Under the pieces are notes generated by a model. It was not told the DNA's origin, did not search any database, and worked only from the letters and a program-made list of their open reading frames with translations. Shown in pieces: positions 1-10,418 of a DNA stretch of 64,000 bases. Origin of the DNA: Paulinella micropora (taxonomy: Eukaryota; Cercozoa; Imbricatea; Euglyphida); assembly GCA_009731375.1 (NCBI GenBank), contig BJOX01000106.1:930636-994635 (forward strand), given 5' to 3'. The first letter of the stretch is position 1. Each line of letters starts with the position of its first letter. Made by a program: the position numbers and the translations under genes.

Positions 1-2
1 TG

Positions 3-476
3 TTGAGGCTGCCCCTAGACCTTTGGGCGCTGATCAGAGATCTGCAGGGTGCAGAGGAAGCAGTCCGGTTTGCTCTGGTGTGTCGCGAATCCCTGGCGAT
101 TGTCAAGAGCAGTGAGTTCTGGGGGGGCTGGGAGCAACCAGTCTTTGACCTGTCGCGTGACAGCAAGAAAGCAGTGTTCTCTTTCTTTGTCCAACACTGT
201 ATTAACAGTCACCTGCCCTTGCGACAGGTTGCGCTTGCTGCGCCCTACAGCCCAGCACATTACACCGGGAAGCGCCTGAACGAGGTGACTGTCACAACCC
301 TGGTCATGCTAGGCAACAGCGCCAGTGAAAACCACGTAGTGGAAGCAGAGAGAAACTTCCTGAACGCGTTTGCTTGTATTCACGAAATAATCGCCGCCAA
401 CACCAGTGACATCTGCCAGCACCTGCGGGATTGCCGAAACACAAAAGAATTGCGGTTACTCTCGATTCTAGGCTAA
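3..476 (+). CDS. F-box-like protein, 3' part of gene
   Basis: An open frame runs from the window edge to a stop at 474-476, so the 5' end is probably outside. The first ~40 residues look like an F-box: LP.DLW..I start, a hydrophobic helix, then R.ALVCR and a closing S.EFW. F-box proteins present substrates to SCF ubiquitin ligases by binding Skp1. The rest, about 115 residues, is mostly helical with no repeat I recognise (no LRR, Kelch or WD). Base composition is clearly richer in G+C than the viral block that begins at about 480, so I read it as host sequence flanking the integration. F-box genes also occur in large DNA viruses, so viral cargo is possible. Confidence 0.45.
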   Translation: MRLPLDLWALIRDLQGAEEAVRFALVCRESLAIVKSSEFWGGWEQPVFDLSRDSKKAVFSFFVQHCINSHLPLRQVALAAPYSPAHYTGKRLNEVTVTTLVMLGNSASENHVVEAERNFLNAFACIHEIIAANTSDICQHLRDCRNTKELRLLSILG

Positions 477-675
477 TCTTTTTTATGACTGCTTAACCTT
501 TTATATAATAGTTGAATAGTAGAACCAATATAAATTTCGTCCGTCTGGTGAGACCTTAATAAGTAAATTTTTCCTTGCTTGTAGTCTGGAATAATGTCGT
601 TTTATATCGTTTAATATCGTTATGTTTAAATGAAAAAAATTATGTTTAATAAAATAAATATTTAATATATATACA

Positions 676-2567
676 ATGGTCGTCAAGAAAACAAGGAAAC
701 CTAAGGTAAGACCCCCGCGAGTGTATAGGAATAAGAGCGGGAGACCTTATATTATCCAGAAGGGTAAAAAATATTATCTTAATTTTGGTAAGAAAACAAA
801 TGATTTAAGCACATTACAAATCGTTAAACTTTTTATGAAATATATTGGTAAGCCGAGGCCACAAAGGCATGGCCGCAAACCAAGGGAAAAATAATCAAAT
901 CTGATTTCAATCGTCTTGAACACGAGAACCGAAACCAGATACAAAGCAACTTACAGAAGAAATATGAGTTAATACATGACGAGGAAGCAAAGGAAAAGAA
1001 GAAAAGGGATGAGATAGAAGAAGAAAAGAAAAGGCTAGAAAGAAAAACATAGCCGATGCAGAGGAACAAAAAGAAATAAAGGATAGGGAACATAAAAGAG
1101 AACTAGCGGATATTAATGAACGACAAGAACAAAAAGCCAGAGAACTAAGAAGGGAGCAAAAACTCATAGAAGATGTAAAATATGAAGAAGACAGAAAAAA
1201 TAGGATACAAGCATTACCACCGCCACCACAATATCAATATATTATGCCACCACACCAGGGACAGCCACAAGAACAACAGGCACAGCCAGAGGTAAAAGTT
1301 AAGCCAAATAAAGAATTTGACAACAATAAAAAATTAATCACAAATTCTGGAGTTTTTACTCAAGCAGATATAGATAATTGGGATCCAAGTAAATACAAAG
1401 TATAGCAGAAAGAATAAAAGACTTTCAAAAGCAACAAATAACAATAGATGATATGAAAAAAATGCTAGGAGCACATGAAGCATTAAATAAAAATATAAAT
1501 AAAAATATAGGAAACAAACTAGAGGAGGCTAAATACAAAGCAATATTAAAGAATGGATTGTCGAATAGTAATATTGAGAAAAAACGAACGATTAAAATTC
1601 TTGGTGAAGCATTAAGGGATAAACTTAAAAATGAAGGCCACGATGTTAAAGGTTGGAACCAAAGGGCATCATGGATAATAGACAAAATTGTAGAACATAA
1701 AATAGATGTAGGAAAAGAAAAGAATGAAGTAAAAAAGAAACTCGCCGAATATTTGGGATTACAAACGGGAACTGGTTTAGAAGATTTGATTAATAAAGTG
1801 TTTTCCGTAGAAAACATTAAAAAGTATTTATCACGAAAAGAATGGGTTCATTCAATGAGAAAAAAAGATATGTTAATGCCCTTATAAATAAATATAGAAA
1901 TGAACAGCAGCAAGAGCCAAAGCCACAGCAACCACAGCCACAGCAACCACAGCAACAGCAACCAGAGCAACAGCAACCAGAGCAACAGCAACCAGAGCAA
2001 CAGCAACCAGAGCAACAGCAACCAGAGCCAGAGCAACCACAGACAGACGAGCAACAGCCACACTTCAACGAAGTTGAAGATGCGACCTTTGGTCAGCAAG
2101 AGCAACATGGTGAGGGTCGCGGTTTAATGACTAATGAAATAGACTACATAATGAAAAAATATGGATGGTATCTCGGAGCAATAGCCAGTGATGAAATTTA
2201 CAAGTTGAAGCCAGGAAGCAGAAAGCGATACGGATTTATTATGAATTTGGACAATCACAAACAAGCGGGGTCTCATTGGATTAGTGTTTTTGTAAGTCTA
2301 GATAAAGACAGGAGTGTTGAAGTGTATGACCCCTTAGCACTTTATGTACCGACGGAAGACTTTCAACAACAAATGAAGCAACTAATAGACAAAAGCCACC
2401 CAAGCACATATCTATTAATGAAGGTTAATCAAGTAAAACAACAATCTGATACAAGCGACACATGCGGTTGGCATAGTATGAGATTTTTAATGGAGCGGGC
2501 GAAAGGAAACAGGTTTAAGTTTGCTAGCGGTTATACAGACCTTAAGAAGAAGAAGCGGAGAAATTAA
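676..2567 (+). pseudogene. PLV coiled-coil protein with C-terminal adenain-type cysteine protease, frameshifted
   Basis: One long reading frame can be followed through four breaks (about 890, 1045, 1400 and 1855), each equivalent to loss of one base and most beside A-runs. The N-terminus is basic (KKTRKPKVRPPRVYRNKSGR). A long K/E-rich coiled coil follows (about 900-1200), then a P/Q stretch, a helical part (1453-1850) and an EQQQP repeat. The last ~160 codons look like the adenovirus/Polinton maturation protease (Ulp1-like fold): histidine in GSHWISVFV, acidic residue in VYDPL, and the nucleophile in DTCGWHSMRFL. The order H, D, C fits the family. In Polintons and PLVs the protease matures capsid proteins, and this one lies just upstream of both capsid genes. 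An AT-rich TATA-like run (ttaatatatatac) precedes the start codon. The fusion to the coiled coil is inferred from the continuous frame pattern; they could be two genes. Confidence 0.7.
1911..2062 (+). repeat. 15-base minisatellite encoding EQQQP repeats
   Basis: About ten imperfect units of a CAG/CAA-rich 15-mer encode Q/P/E repeats between the coiled coil and the protease domain. It probably acts as a flexible linker, and its length is likely to vary between copies of the element. Confidence 0.85.
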
Positions 2568-2605
2568 AAGCACAGAATTGGTATGGTAATTTTGATACAT
2601 TTATT

Positions 2606-2755
2606 TAAAGATAGTTATCAACTACACTCTCATTCGTTTCACTCATTCTCGTTTGTTGATAACAATCGAAAACCGATTAATTTTTTCCCAAATAAAAAAA
2701 CGATGGTTTAGAATAAGTGAGAGTGCAAAAGCACGAAGCGCAATTCTAAACTATT
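2606..2755 (+). promoter_or_regulatory. Two hairpins between protease and penton genes
   Basis: The first inverted repeat pairs GTTATCAAC near 2612 with GTTGATAAC near 2655. The second pairs GTTTAGAAT (about 2705-2713) with ATTCTAAAC (about 2743-2751) and has an inner GTGC/GCAC stem. An A-rich run separates them. The first could end the protease transcript. The second sits just before the TATA-like tatttataatatatc and the penton start codon, so it could be a promoter or leader element. Function is inferred from position only. Confidence 0.45.
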
Positions 2756-2766
2756 TATAATATATC

Positions 2767-3578
2767 ATGGAGTATAAGGGAGGCCGTGCGAGTGGTATCT
2801 ATTACATAAATAGTAAAAATAGGATAACTGGCACAGACAGCGACTTTACACACGAATTAAACTTAAAATCACTAGACAATCCCACACATTGTAAAATTCT
2901 CATATCTATGTTCCAAAATCTTATTACTCTGTGGCTTCACCATATAATACCTTTACACTTAGCGAAGACGGGTATGAGGCTTTAATTACGATACCTGAGG
3001 GAAACTACACAATGAACAATCTAAAAAATAAGTTGTCGGAGGTACTGACGACAGAAAGTCCGAATGACTATACTTATGACGTCTCAAGCAACAATACAAA
3101 CACAGAAGCAGAGGATGGTAAATTAACATTCAGTGTTTCAAATAACGGAGGCATTCAACCGCGGTTTATATTTGATGGTGATACCCGTATTCACGAGGTT
3201 ATGGGTTTTGATAGAAATTCAACATATTTCTTCGCTAATGATTTTATTAAATCGCCAAATGTGATTATTCTAACTGGAAAAAAGACTTTATACCTTCAAT
3301 CGGACTTAGTTGGTGAAGGAGATAATCATGTGCTACAAGAAATATACACGGCCAACGAAATACCATTTGGAGCCGTTATATACGACGGAAGTGGGTCTGA
3401 GTATGGTAAGAAATTATCTGCCAGTTCAAATAATGTATATAGGTTTTATCTTACAGACGAAAACGACCAAGCGATTAATCTTAATGGGTTAGGTATTGTT
3501 AAGACATTATTAATTTACAGAGAAACTAATTATTTTAATTTATTTACATCATTTTTCAATTTGTTAAAATCTAGGTAA
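2767..3578 (+). pseudogene. PLV minor capsid (penton) protein, one frameshift
   Basis: The product should be the single jelly-roll vertex protein. The N-terminus has the pattern I know from virophage and PLV pentons: INSKNRITGTDSDFTHELNL, then a strand leading into a YYSV-type segment, then ITIPEGNYTMNNLKNKLSEVL. After that the protein is beta-rich to a stop at 3576-3578. The frame breaks once, near 2912-2918, at an AAAA run, and is equivalent to losing one A. Total length of about 270 codons is normal for the family. It lies between the protease and major capsid genes, the expected morphogenesis order. Apart from the frameshift it looks intact, which suggests either recent decay or a sequencing error in the A-run. 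Confidence 0.72.
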
Positions 3579-3661
3579 TTAATTTAATTTTAGAATTATT
3601 TATTTTTCTATAAATATATTCTGGTGAATTAGTTAATTTACACTACTTCAAAAAAAACAAA

Positions 3662-5554
3662 ATGCAGACTCAACACGGAGGCGAACTAGACTTTTCCAGA
3701 ACCGACTACATCAGTGCTTCGTATCGTTTGAATAAACTAACTCCGCGAGAAGGTGCGGGAGCTATTATTGTTACTACCGCAGGAGGACAAGAAAGCAACT
3801 TTGACCTTATCAGCAGGCCATTTAACTTAGCCCGCTCTGTCTTGAGTTTTACTTATGCCCCACCAGCAATTGCAGCGAACTATAACAAATGCTATATGGA
3901 TTGTCTTGCTCCTTTTAGACAAATTTAACTTCAAACCCGTAGCGGTGTTTATCTGTGCGATGTAAATGAAGTTGGTAATTTTACAAAGATTATTTGGAAG
4001 GCTGAAACTTCTATGAAGGACTTTCTGACACGTGAAAACCACGATAATGGAAGTGGTGCGGGATGTATGCTTCAAAAGTGTAATGTAGATACTACTATAT
4101 CTGAGGCGTACTGATGCAGCTAATGGCATATCCTCAACGGACATAAGCATCCAATACCCTTGTTCGAGGTCCTCCACCCCCCCGTGTCAGTCTCTCGCCT
4201 GATGATCGGGGCCACCGATGGAGCTCCTGAGGGCAAGACTGCACTAAGCCGAGGTTATTCCGCAGTCCCAGCAACCTCTTGCAAGACGTCACCGAATGTG
4301 CAAGTGCATACACCAAGCGCGGTTGCTAGAGCTGCCTCGAAACCCCACCCATAACAATCTGGTGTCTGCTGGGTCCTGGGCTATCAACCAGCATATGCGG
4401 AGTTTAAGATCTTTTACGCGCGCAACGACCCTCCTCCCCAGCATCTACCACCAAAGGGTTATGAGTTGGCGTCACAGTTTAACGCCTTGAGGCCATTGGG
4501 CTGTGTAATGTAGATAGTAAGATTAATATCTCAACTTCACAAATAGTAAAGGAGACTTTTAGAACAACAATGACTGATGTTGGTAATGATATTGCCGCAA
4601 GTGTTAAGGCTATGTTTTGGTGAACCTGTTGTTAATGCCCGTCGCCATAATGATGTCTGTATCGAGGATGGAAGTGGGCAACTCTCTGTCGTCAATGTCG
4701 CTTACAACGAGCCTAAGTATTTCTCTGGCGGTTCTATTACTTCCGCTGAGCCTTCTATCAGTGTTAAGATAAATCTGGGTATGCTTTACAATACTATTTT
4801 CGCACTAGATAAGACTATTATGTTTCCAGAGATTTTGAATATGCGGATTGTGTGGCAACAAACCCCTAAAATTTATTATTACAACAATGACCCCCTATCA
4901 ATTGCTGGCGGAGTGCTTGTTGCTGCCGCTGGTAATGTATCTGTTTCTAGTCTTGACTTGTTCCTTGCTGTAGAGACTAATCCCGATGTCATTCAATCAA
5001 TTCAACAAAAGGTGGCGAGTGCTAAAGGTATGAGTTTTAATATTGATTATCCTTATGTTTATAAAAATTCCATTTCTCAATCCACTACACAAAATATCAT
5101 TCTCCGCTTTGATAGGGGACATGGTAAAAGGTTGAAGAAAATTTATCACACACTCTTTAACAACACCGAAAACAAGAATACCGCTTATGATATTGATAAC
5201 AGAGCAAACGCTAAGACTACCAGTTTTCACACCACACTTGACGGGGCACGACTTCAGGAATTTGAAATATTTCCCGCTAGTTTTGAAGATTATATGTGCT
5301 TGAAACCTAAACTTGAAGGTTCTGTTTTGATGAATTCAAATGTGTATCAATACAACTGGTTCTGGGTTGATACTTGGGATAATACCCGCCCGCTGTGGAG
5401 CAAAGACCAAAATGAAGTTAGCGGGCTTGACCTTTCCAATGAGAGACGATGGGAGTTCATTAGCAGTACACAGAATAATGCTCATCAGCATGTAAGTGTA
5501 GCAATCACTCAGCGGGAGGTTCAGGTTAAGGCAAATATAATTTCCATTTCATAA
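3662..5554 (+). pseudogene. PLV major capsid protein, interrupted by a retroelement, a stop and a frameshift
   Basis: This is the double jelly-roll hexon-like subunit. Coding sequence runs 3662-4091 and 4517-5554, about 490 codons once the insertion is ignored, a usual length for PLV capsids. Recognisable parts are the start MQTQHGGELDFSRTDY, the middle GSITSAEPSISVKINLG, and the C-terminal run FEIFPASFEDYMC to WFWVDTWDNTRPLW, with an HQHVSVAITQREVQV-type last strand. Three lesions are visible: an in-frame TAA at 3926-3928, a ~410 bp element at 4093-4503 flanked by a 14-base direct repeat, and a one-base gain in a TTTT run near 4617. The A-rich leader before the start (tcaaaaaaaacaaa) resembles that of the next gene, so the two may have shared a late-promoter design. 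Family assignment rests on remembered capsid patterns and on gene order. Confidence 0.72.
4093..4503 (-). mobile_element. Family B SINE-like insertion in the capsid gene
   Basis: About 410 bases split the capsid frame. The 14-base GTGTAATGTAGATA stands on both sides (4078-4091 and 4503-4516), a target-site duplication typical of target-primed reverse transcription. A second copy at 9689-10099 differs at one base that I could see (4169 region, a versus c). No long ORF is present, so it is non-autonomous. Read on the minus strand, its end (GGATGCTTATGTCC...) resembles the 3' ends of other SINEs here. The exact ends are uncertain by one or two bases. Confidence 0.8.
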
Positions 5555-5644
5555 ACTGCCAAAACAAAAAATTTAAAAAATTCAGATTTATTTTTTTTCA
5601 TTCAATATAACACATTGTTTTTGAGGTAGTCAAAAACAAAAACA

Positions 5645-6869
5645 ATGACTACACACCAGAGAAACTTGATCGCACAAAATCCAGACGGAGATTTTTTAAA
5701 CATCAGGGTCCGATATGATGGTGATATTAAACTGATAATATGAAAACTGCTTTTGGAGAAACACTAGTTGGACAAATAACTCCAGTTTTTCAGGAAATGT
5801 TTCCATACAATACAAGGGTATGGACTAAAACAGAAACAAAATCTTCTGTGTCATTTTTGAATAATATGGCAGAATTAAAAACTCAAGCAGATAAGACGGC
5901 GAATGCTATCCTAACAAGTAAAAGAAGAATAAAATATCGGACGGGTATGGGAGTTGTTGGTCGCTTCACTGCTATATGGACAACTGATGACACAAAAGCC
6001 TATTGTTCGTGTGTAGGAATTGGTAAAAGTGATTTTCAAATGGTTTTTATTTTTATAAAACTAATGTCGGGATGCGTATTCTACAAGCCAAAGGAGGGGC
6101 TACAACTTTTATTCAACAAGCAAACTGGGATGACCCATGCGATGGAACAAAAGATATGTATGTTATTGATTGGAATAAACGAAATGTATTCCAAATTCAA
6201 TTTTTATATTTAGGCTTTGGTGCTATAAGGTTTTCTATTGAAAATCCCACGACAGGAGAATTTCAATTAGTCCATACTATTAAGTATGCGAATGCCAACA
6301 CAGGTGTAAGTCTAAGAAACACTAGTTTACCATTTACCGCACTAATGAGGAATGATGCTGCTATCGGAATTCAAACTCTTAAAACAGCGAGTGTTGGATT
6401 ATTTATTGAAGGGAGTAATACGATAAACACAAGTATAACAAACGAAGTGGAAGGAAGTAAAGCAGCAAACACAACTGAAAGCACTATTATTAGTATCAGG
6501 AATAAAGCTGTATTTGATGCGGGCGGTGCTAATTTAACAAATTATTCAAATGTTTATCCAACTTTGATAAGTATTACGAATGAAGATAGTAAGGCGTGTG
6601 TAGTAAGAATGGTATTGAATGGAACACTAACTGGAGCGGGTTTTGCAGATGTTGATACTAAGTATTCAATTGTAGATACTGATACAAAGTCGAGTGTCGT
6701 TGCCAACGGAACAACAATTTTTTTACTTTATGTATATTCTCAATCAACTCAACAAATAAATCTTAGAAATTATGATATATGTCTGTCTCCTAGTGATGTA
6801 TTGACTTTTACACAGAAATCAGTTGGAACTGCAAATAATGGTTCAAATGTTAATGTTGTCGCTAACTAA
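5645..6869 (+). pseudogene. PLV fibre-like or virion surface protein, two frameshifts
   Basis: The frame starts MTTHQRNLIAQNPDGDF, shifts by one base near 5738 into the frame of MKTAFGETLVGQITP, and again near 6050 into the frame of GMRILQAKGGATTF. It then stays open to the stop at 6867-6869, about 405 codons in all. Both breaks are equivalent to losing one base. The middle has LGFGAIRFSIENPTTGEF followed by VHTIKYAN, a pattern I associate with beta-rich virion proteins of dsDNA viruses and tailed phages. The C-terminal half is Thr/Ser/Asn-rich, as in fibres. It follows the major capsid gene on the same strand and has a similar A-rich leader. The fibre role is inferred; a decoration protein is equally possible. 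Confidence 0.5.
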
Positions 6870-6923
6870 CTTCATAGAAGATCAATAAAGCAAAAAAAAT
6901 TAATTGAATAAAACATCAATAAT

Positions 6924-7378
6924 TTAAATAATTTTTTTAATGTCATCCACATTTTGGCACCACTGCTGTTGAACTAACCATTCAAGGTATGGTTTATCAA
7001 TCTTGGCTACATCTTCAATGTTTTGTGTGCATATTTTCCATATTGCAGAACAACATCTTTCTTTAATATACATCCCTCTTCTGTACATGTAGCATTCGCT
7101 ATTTCTTCGCCAACATTAGCATTGATTTCAGTGATACTAGTCTCTTTTAAATCAGTCGCCGTAAATTATGTGCTTGGTTCCTCCATTATAATTTTTGCTA
7201 GTGTAGCATCCAATGTAATAATAACTACTTTCATATTGTCGTCGCGGGGTTTGTATTGCTCATAGAAAGAAGCAATGTCAGGCTTAGTCCATTTAATCGT
7301 GGGTTTCTTAATTTCAATATCAAGGTTCGATTTGTAAATTTCATTTAAGTAGTCTTGCTTGGTGTTCAGGTCAGTCAT
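6924..7378 (-). pseudogene. PLV gene with ExoX-C-like domain, copy 1
   Basis: Reading on the minus strand from 7378, about 70 codons (MTDLNTKQDYLNEIYKSN...) lead to an in-frame TAA at about 7166-7168. The same frame then resumes to a GKYAHKT motif. A one-base loss at an AAAA run (near 7030) shifts it into IEDVAKIDKPYLEWL and a stop at 6924-6926. G.Y..K.IEDVA.ID..YLEWL is the signature I know from the small C-terminal domain of exonuclease X-like proteins, common in phages and algal viruses. No DEDD nuclease motifs are visible. It is convergent with the fibre-like gene, which is a common PLV arrangement. Confidence 0.5.
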
Positions 7379-7456
7379 TTATATATATAAAGTAAATATT
7401 AATTTTTATTATAAATATTTTTTTACTTCACTTTTAATGTATGTAAATTTATCAAA

Positions 7457-7694
7457 TCACGGCTGTTTCATTACCCATTCAAGATATGGCTTATCAATAG
7501 TTGCAACATCTTGAATTCTTTCCTTTGTATTTGCCAAACGGAAAAACATCGGTTGGATTTCATTCTCTACTTTTTTCAATTGCTTCAATTTCTTCGTCAA
7601 TCATCTGTTGGACATCTCTTACTGAAAAGAATTCCTTATTATTCTCAATTGAAAGTCATCCAAATTTTTCAGATAGTCTGGTTAGGGTGGTCAT
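7457..7694 (-). pseudogene. PLV gene with ExoX-C-like domain, copy 2
   Basis: It starts MTTLTRLSEKFG and carries the same domain as its neighbour: FPFGKYKGK, then a frame break, then IQDVATIDKPYLEWV and a stop at 7457-7459. Two in-frame TGA codons, near 7656 and 7560, stand where tryptophan codons would fit. The domain similarity and tandem position suggest duplication of an ancestral gene, with the N-terminal halves diverged. The two copies are 78 bases apart with an AT-only spacer that holds the promoter of copy 1. Confidence 0.45.
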
Positions 7695-8389
7695 TGGTCT
7701 ATATAGACTGGTAAAAAATTTTATGAAAAAAAATTAATTAATCAAACTCACAATAGGGAGGACTTTTAATTTTTTCAAAAAGATAACTAAGTTCAGCACA
7801 GCAGTAAAAACTAAGAATGTTTCAGTAGAAACGGGTTTTAATGTCTCTTCGTGTTGATTTGAAAAAATATAGATAAGTTATCTTTTTTTTTAGAGTTTGA
7901 GAGAAATTCAAATATGGACTATTTAAGGCTTAATGATTGTTATATTTAATTTGGATAAAATTACGTATATTTTTGTTGAAATTAATAGTAAGACGAATTT
8001 ATATAAAAATAGCATTATTTTATATAAAAGATAACTGTGCTATAGTGGTACCTATAGTAGTTATACCATCACGATTGTCTAGGTTGTGCATCACTACTTA
8101 CAAAACAAAAACCAAACTTTCTCATAGTTTGGCCCGCAAAAAACGCAGAATAGAACGCCTCTACCGCAAAAACAGGAGAAAAGACTAGAGTCTGTAGCAG
8201 TGATACGGGAGACACCTGCCCCCGGCCGGTCTTTAATTGCCGCTTTCAAGAAGCGGTTGGATAGATTTAAATTTGTGATTGAGGTTTGAGTACAGGTTCG
8301 AGACTGACTGGTTTGTGTGGACCAGTACTTGGCAATCTGCTTGGGATGATTGTTTGAGTGAGTGTGCTGTGCCACAATTTCTGGGCGTG

Positions 8390-8390
<1 letters not shown>
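7695..8390. other. AT-rich PLV flank, then possible LINE tail
   Basis: 7695-8060 is AT-rich without a convincing gene and is probably the right edge of the viral block. I found no clear terminal inverted repeat. 8090-8290 changes to a mixed composition. Short frames there (RKKRRIERLYRKNRRK, then FKKRLDRF in another frame) resemble the C-terminal ends of non-LTR reverse transcriptases, so this may be LINE debris. The exact viral boundary cannot be set. Confidence 0.3.
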
Positions 8391-8430
<40 letters not shown>

Positions 8431-9688
8431 GGGGGGGGGGGGTGTGGTTAGTTGACAATGCAACGAACATAGTAGGGTTCCACACACCCATACTCAAAGT
8501 AGTTGAAACAATTTTGCCGTTGTTTGTTGTTTGGTGTTTGTTTGTTGTTAATTTGTTGTTTGTTGTTTGTTGTTTGTTGTTTGTTCTTGTTCTTTGTTCT
8601 TTTTTCTTTGTTCTTTGTTCTTTGCTCTTTGTTGAGCATTTCCCTAGAGGGGTGTGATAACTGTGATTCCCGTGCAAAATAATGCACAAGATCTTGCACA
8701 CTAGACTGATTTTTTTTTTTTTTTTTTTTTTTTACAGTAAGCAAGGTTTAATGAGAAAAAGACGAAAGAAAAATGAAGAAGAGCCTAATTCAAATGAATT
8801 CTGGTTCCAAGGAACGACAGTACAAGCTCATAAGGAAATCTGGAACTAAGGTTCATCAGAAAGCTCCTGGAAAGAGTAATATAGAAGGGGCAAGAAAGAG
8901 GAAAAAGATAGAAAGAAAGAAAGGAAAAAGAGATAAAGAAAAAGCGAGGAAAAGATAGAAGAACAAAAACAGGAAAGAAGGAAAACAGGAAAAAAAACAA
9001 AAGAGAAAAGGAACAAAGAACAAGACAAACAAAAGAAACAAACAAACAACCAGAACAAAAGAGACAAAAACAAAACAAAAAAGACAACACAAGAGGCAGC
9101 AACAAGTACAAAAAGCAAAACAAACAAACAAACAAACACAAGGCCAGACAGTAGCAGGGGAGACGACACAGAACTAGAAGGTAAGAATGGAAAGCGCAAG
9201 AGAAGGTAAGACGTAACAAGCAATGGCGCAAGTGAGATCAATCGACAGCCCTTAAGGAAACTGCAGCACCTAACGCAATTCACTCGCACCCGGAGGCTAT
9301 CGTAGCCAGGAGGGTGGTGTGCAGATCGTAGTAAGGCTCGACGTGGCGTAGTCGCGACGCGATTATGCCGAGTGCTGCAATATCCATAAGGACAGGCCCA
9401 AGCCTGGCAACCTCACAGACATGCAGCCTCAAGCAAGTCGAGCCAAACCACTCCGCACCCCACCCCCCTCATAGACCAGAAGAAACTCCACAAGCCACAA
9501 GCATAAACATACAGAAGAGCCATGCCAGAACAAGCCCAGACCTAACAAGCAGCAAAGGATAGGAAAAAGGAAAAAAGGAGAACAAGAAAACAAGGAACGA
9601 GAAGAGTGAGAAGGAAAAGAAAGTAAAAGAAGAGAGGAAAAAATAGAAACATAAACAATAATAAAAGTAAAAGAAATAATAATAATAA
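8391..9688. repeat. Simple repeats and A-rich low-complexity DNA
   Basis: In order: (GT)n then a ~30-base G run (8395-8442); GTTTGTT-type repeats (8518-8640); a T tract (8709-8732); strongly purine-rich A/G DNA (8740-9200); about 300 bases of complex sequence (9200-9500) with no recognisable frame; then A-rich DNA ending in (AAT)n. Long reading frames here reflect the base bias and I do not consider them genes. Confidence 0.7.
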
Positions 9689-10096
9689 TACTATATCTGA
9701 GGCGTACTGATGCAGCTAATGGCATATCCTCAACGGACATAAGCCTCCAATACCCTTGTTCGAGGTCCTCCACCCCCCCGTGTCAGTCTCTCGCCTGATG
9801 ATCGGGGCCACCGATGGAGCTCCTGAGGGCAAGACTGCACTAAGCCGAGGTTATTCCGCAGTCCCAGCAACCTCTTGCAAGACGTCACCGAATGTGCAAG
9901 TGCATACACCAAGCGCGGTTGCTAGAGCTGCCTCGAAACCCCACCCATAACAATCTGGTGTCTGCTGGGTCCTGGGCTATCAACCAGCATATGCGGAGTT
10001 TAAGATCTTTTACGCGCGCAACGACCCTCCTCCCCAGCATCTACCACCAAAGGGTTATGAGTTGGCGTCACAGTTTAACGCCTTGAGGCCATTGGG

Positions 10097-10099
<3 letters not shown>
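9689..10099 (-). mobile_element. Family B SINE-like element, second copy
   Basis: This is near-identical to the insertion in the capsid gene. It sits inside an (AAT)n tract, with repeats on both sides, so its target duplication cannot be seen. On the minus strand the element ends in a (TTA)n run, a retroposon-like tail. Confidence 0.8.
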
Positions 10100-10127
<28 letters not shown>

Positions 10128-10169
10128 CAAAAATAATAATAATAATGATAGCAATAACAATAATAATAA

Positions 10170-10212
<43 letters not shown>

Positions 10213-10230
10213 AAAAATAATAAAAATAAT

Positions 10231-10354
10231 AGTGCTTCTCTGTCAATGGCTGATGCATTTCTGCACATGCGCCTCCATCGTCTCACCCGTGAGGGGAGTA
10301 CGAAGAATTGACGATAGGCTCTAATGACACCCCCGCAAGGACAGTTCCAACACT
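10231..10354 (-). mobile_element. tRNA-derived SINE, 3' half only
   Basis: The complement of this stretch matches the body and 3' end of the SINE family at 47480-48832 (caattcttcgtactcccctc, then gcatcagccattgacagag), followed by its (ATT)n tail at 10100-10230. The tRNA-like head is absent, as in 5'-truncated copies. Confidence 0.75.
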
Positions 10355-10376
10355 AATAAAAATAATAATAATAATA

Positions 10377-10418
<42 letters not shown>

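Noticed and set aside
3926-7700. An alternative genetic code (TAA as Gln, TGA as Trp) in the virus
   Set aside because: The host ATPase ends normally, frameshifts surround these stops, and both TAA and TGA would need reassigning. Nonsense decay is simpler.
8785-9289. Three long Phe/Leu/Ser-rich frames on the minus strand
   Set aside because: The DNA is purine-rich low complexity, so stop codons are rare by composition. No domain pattern.
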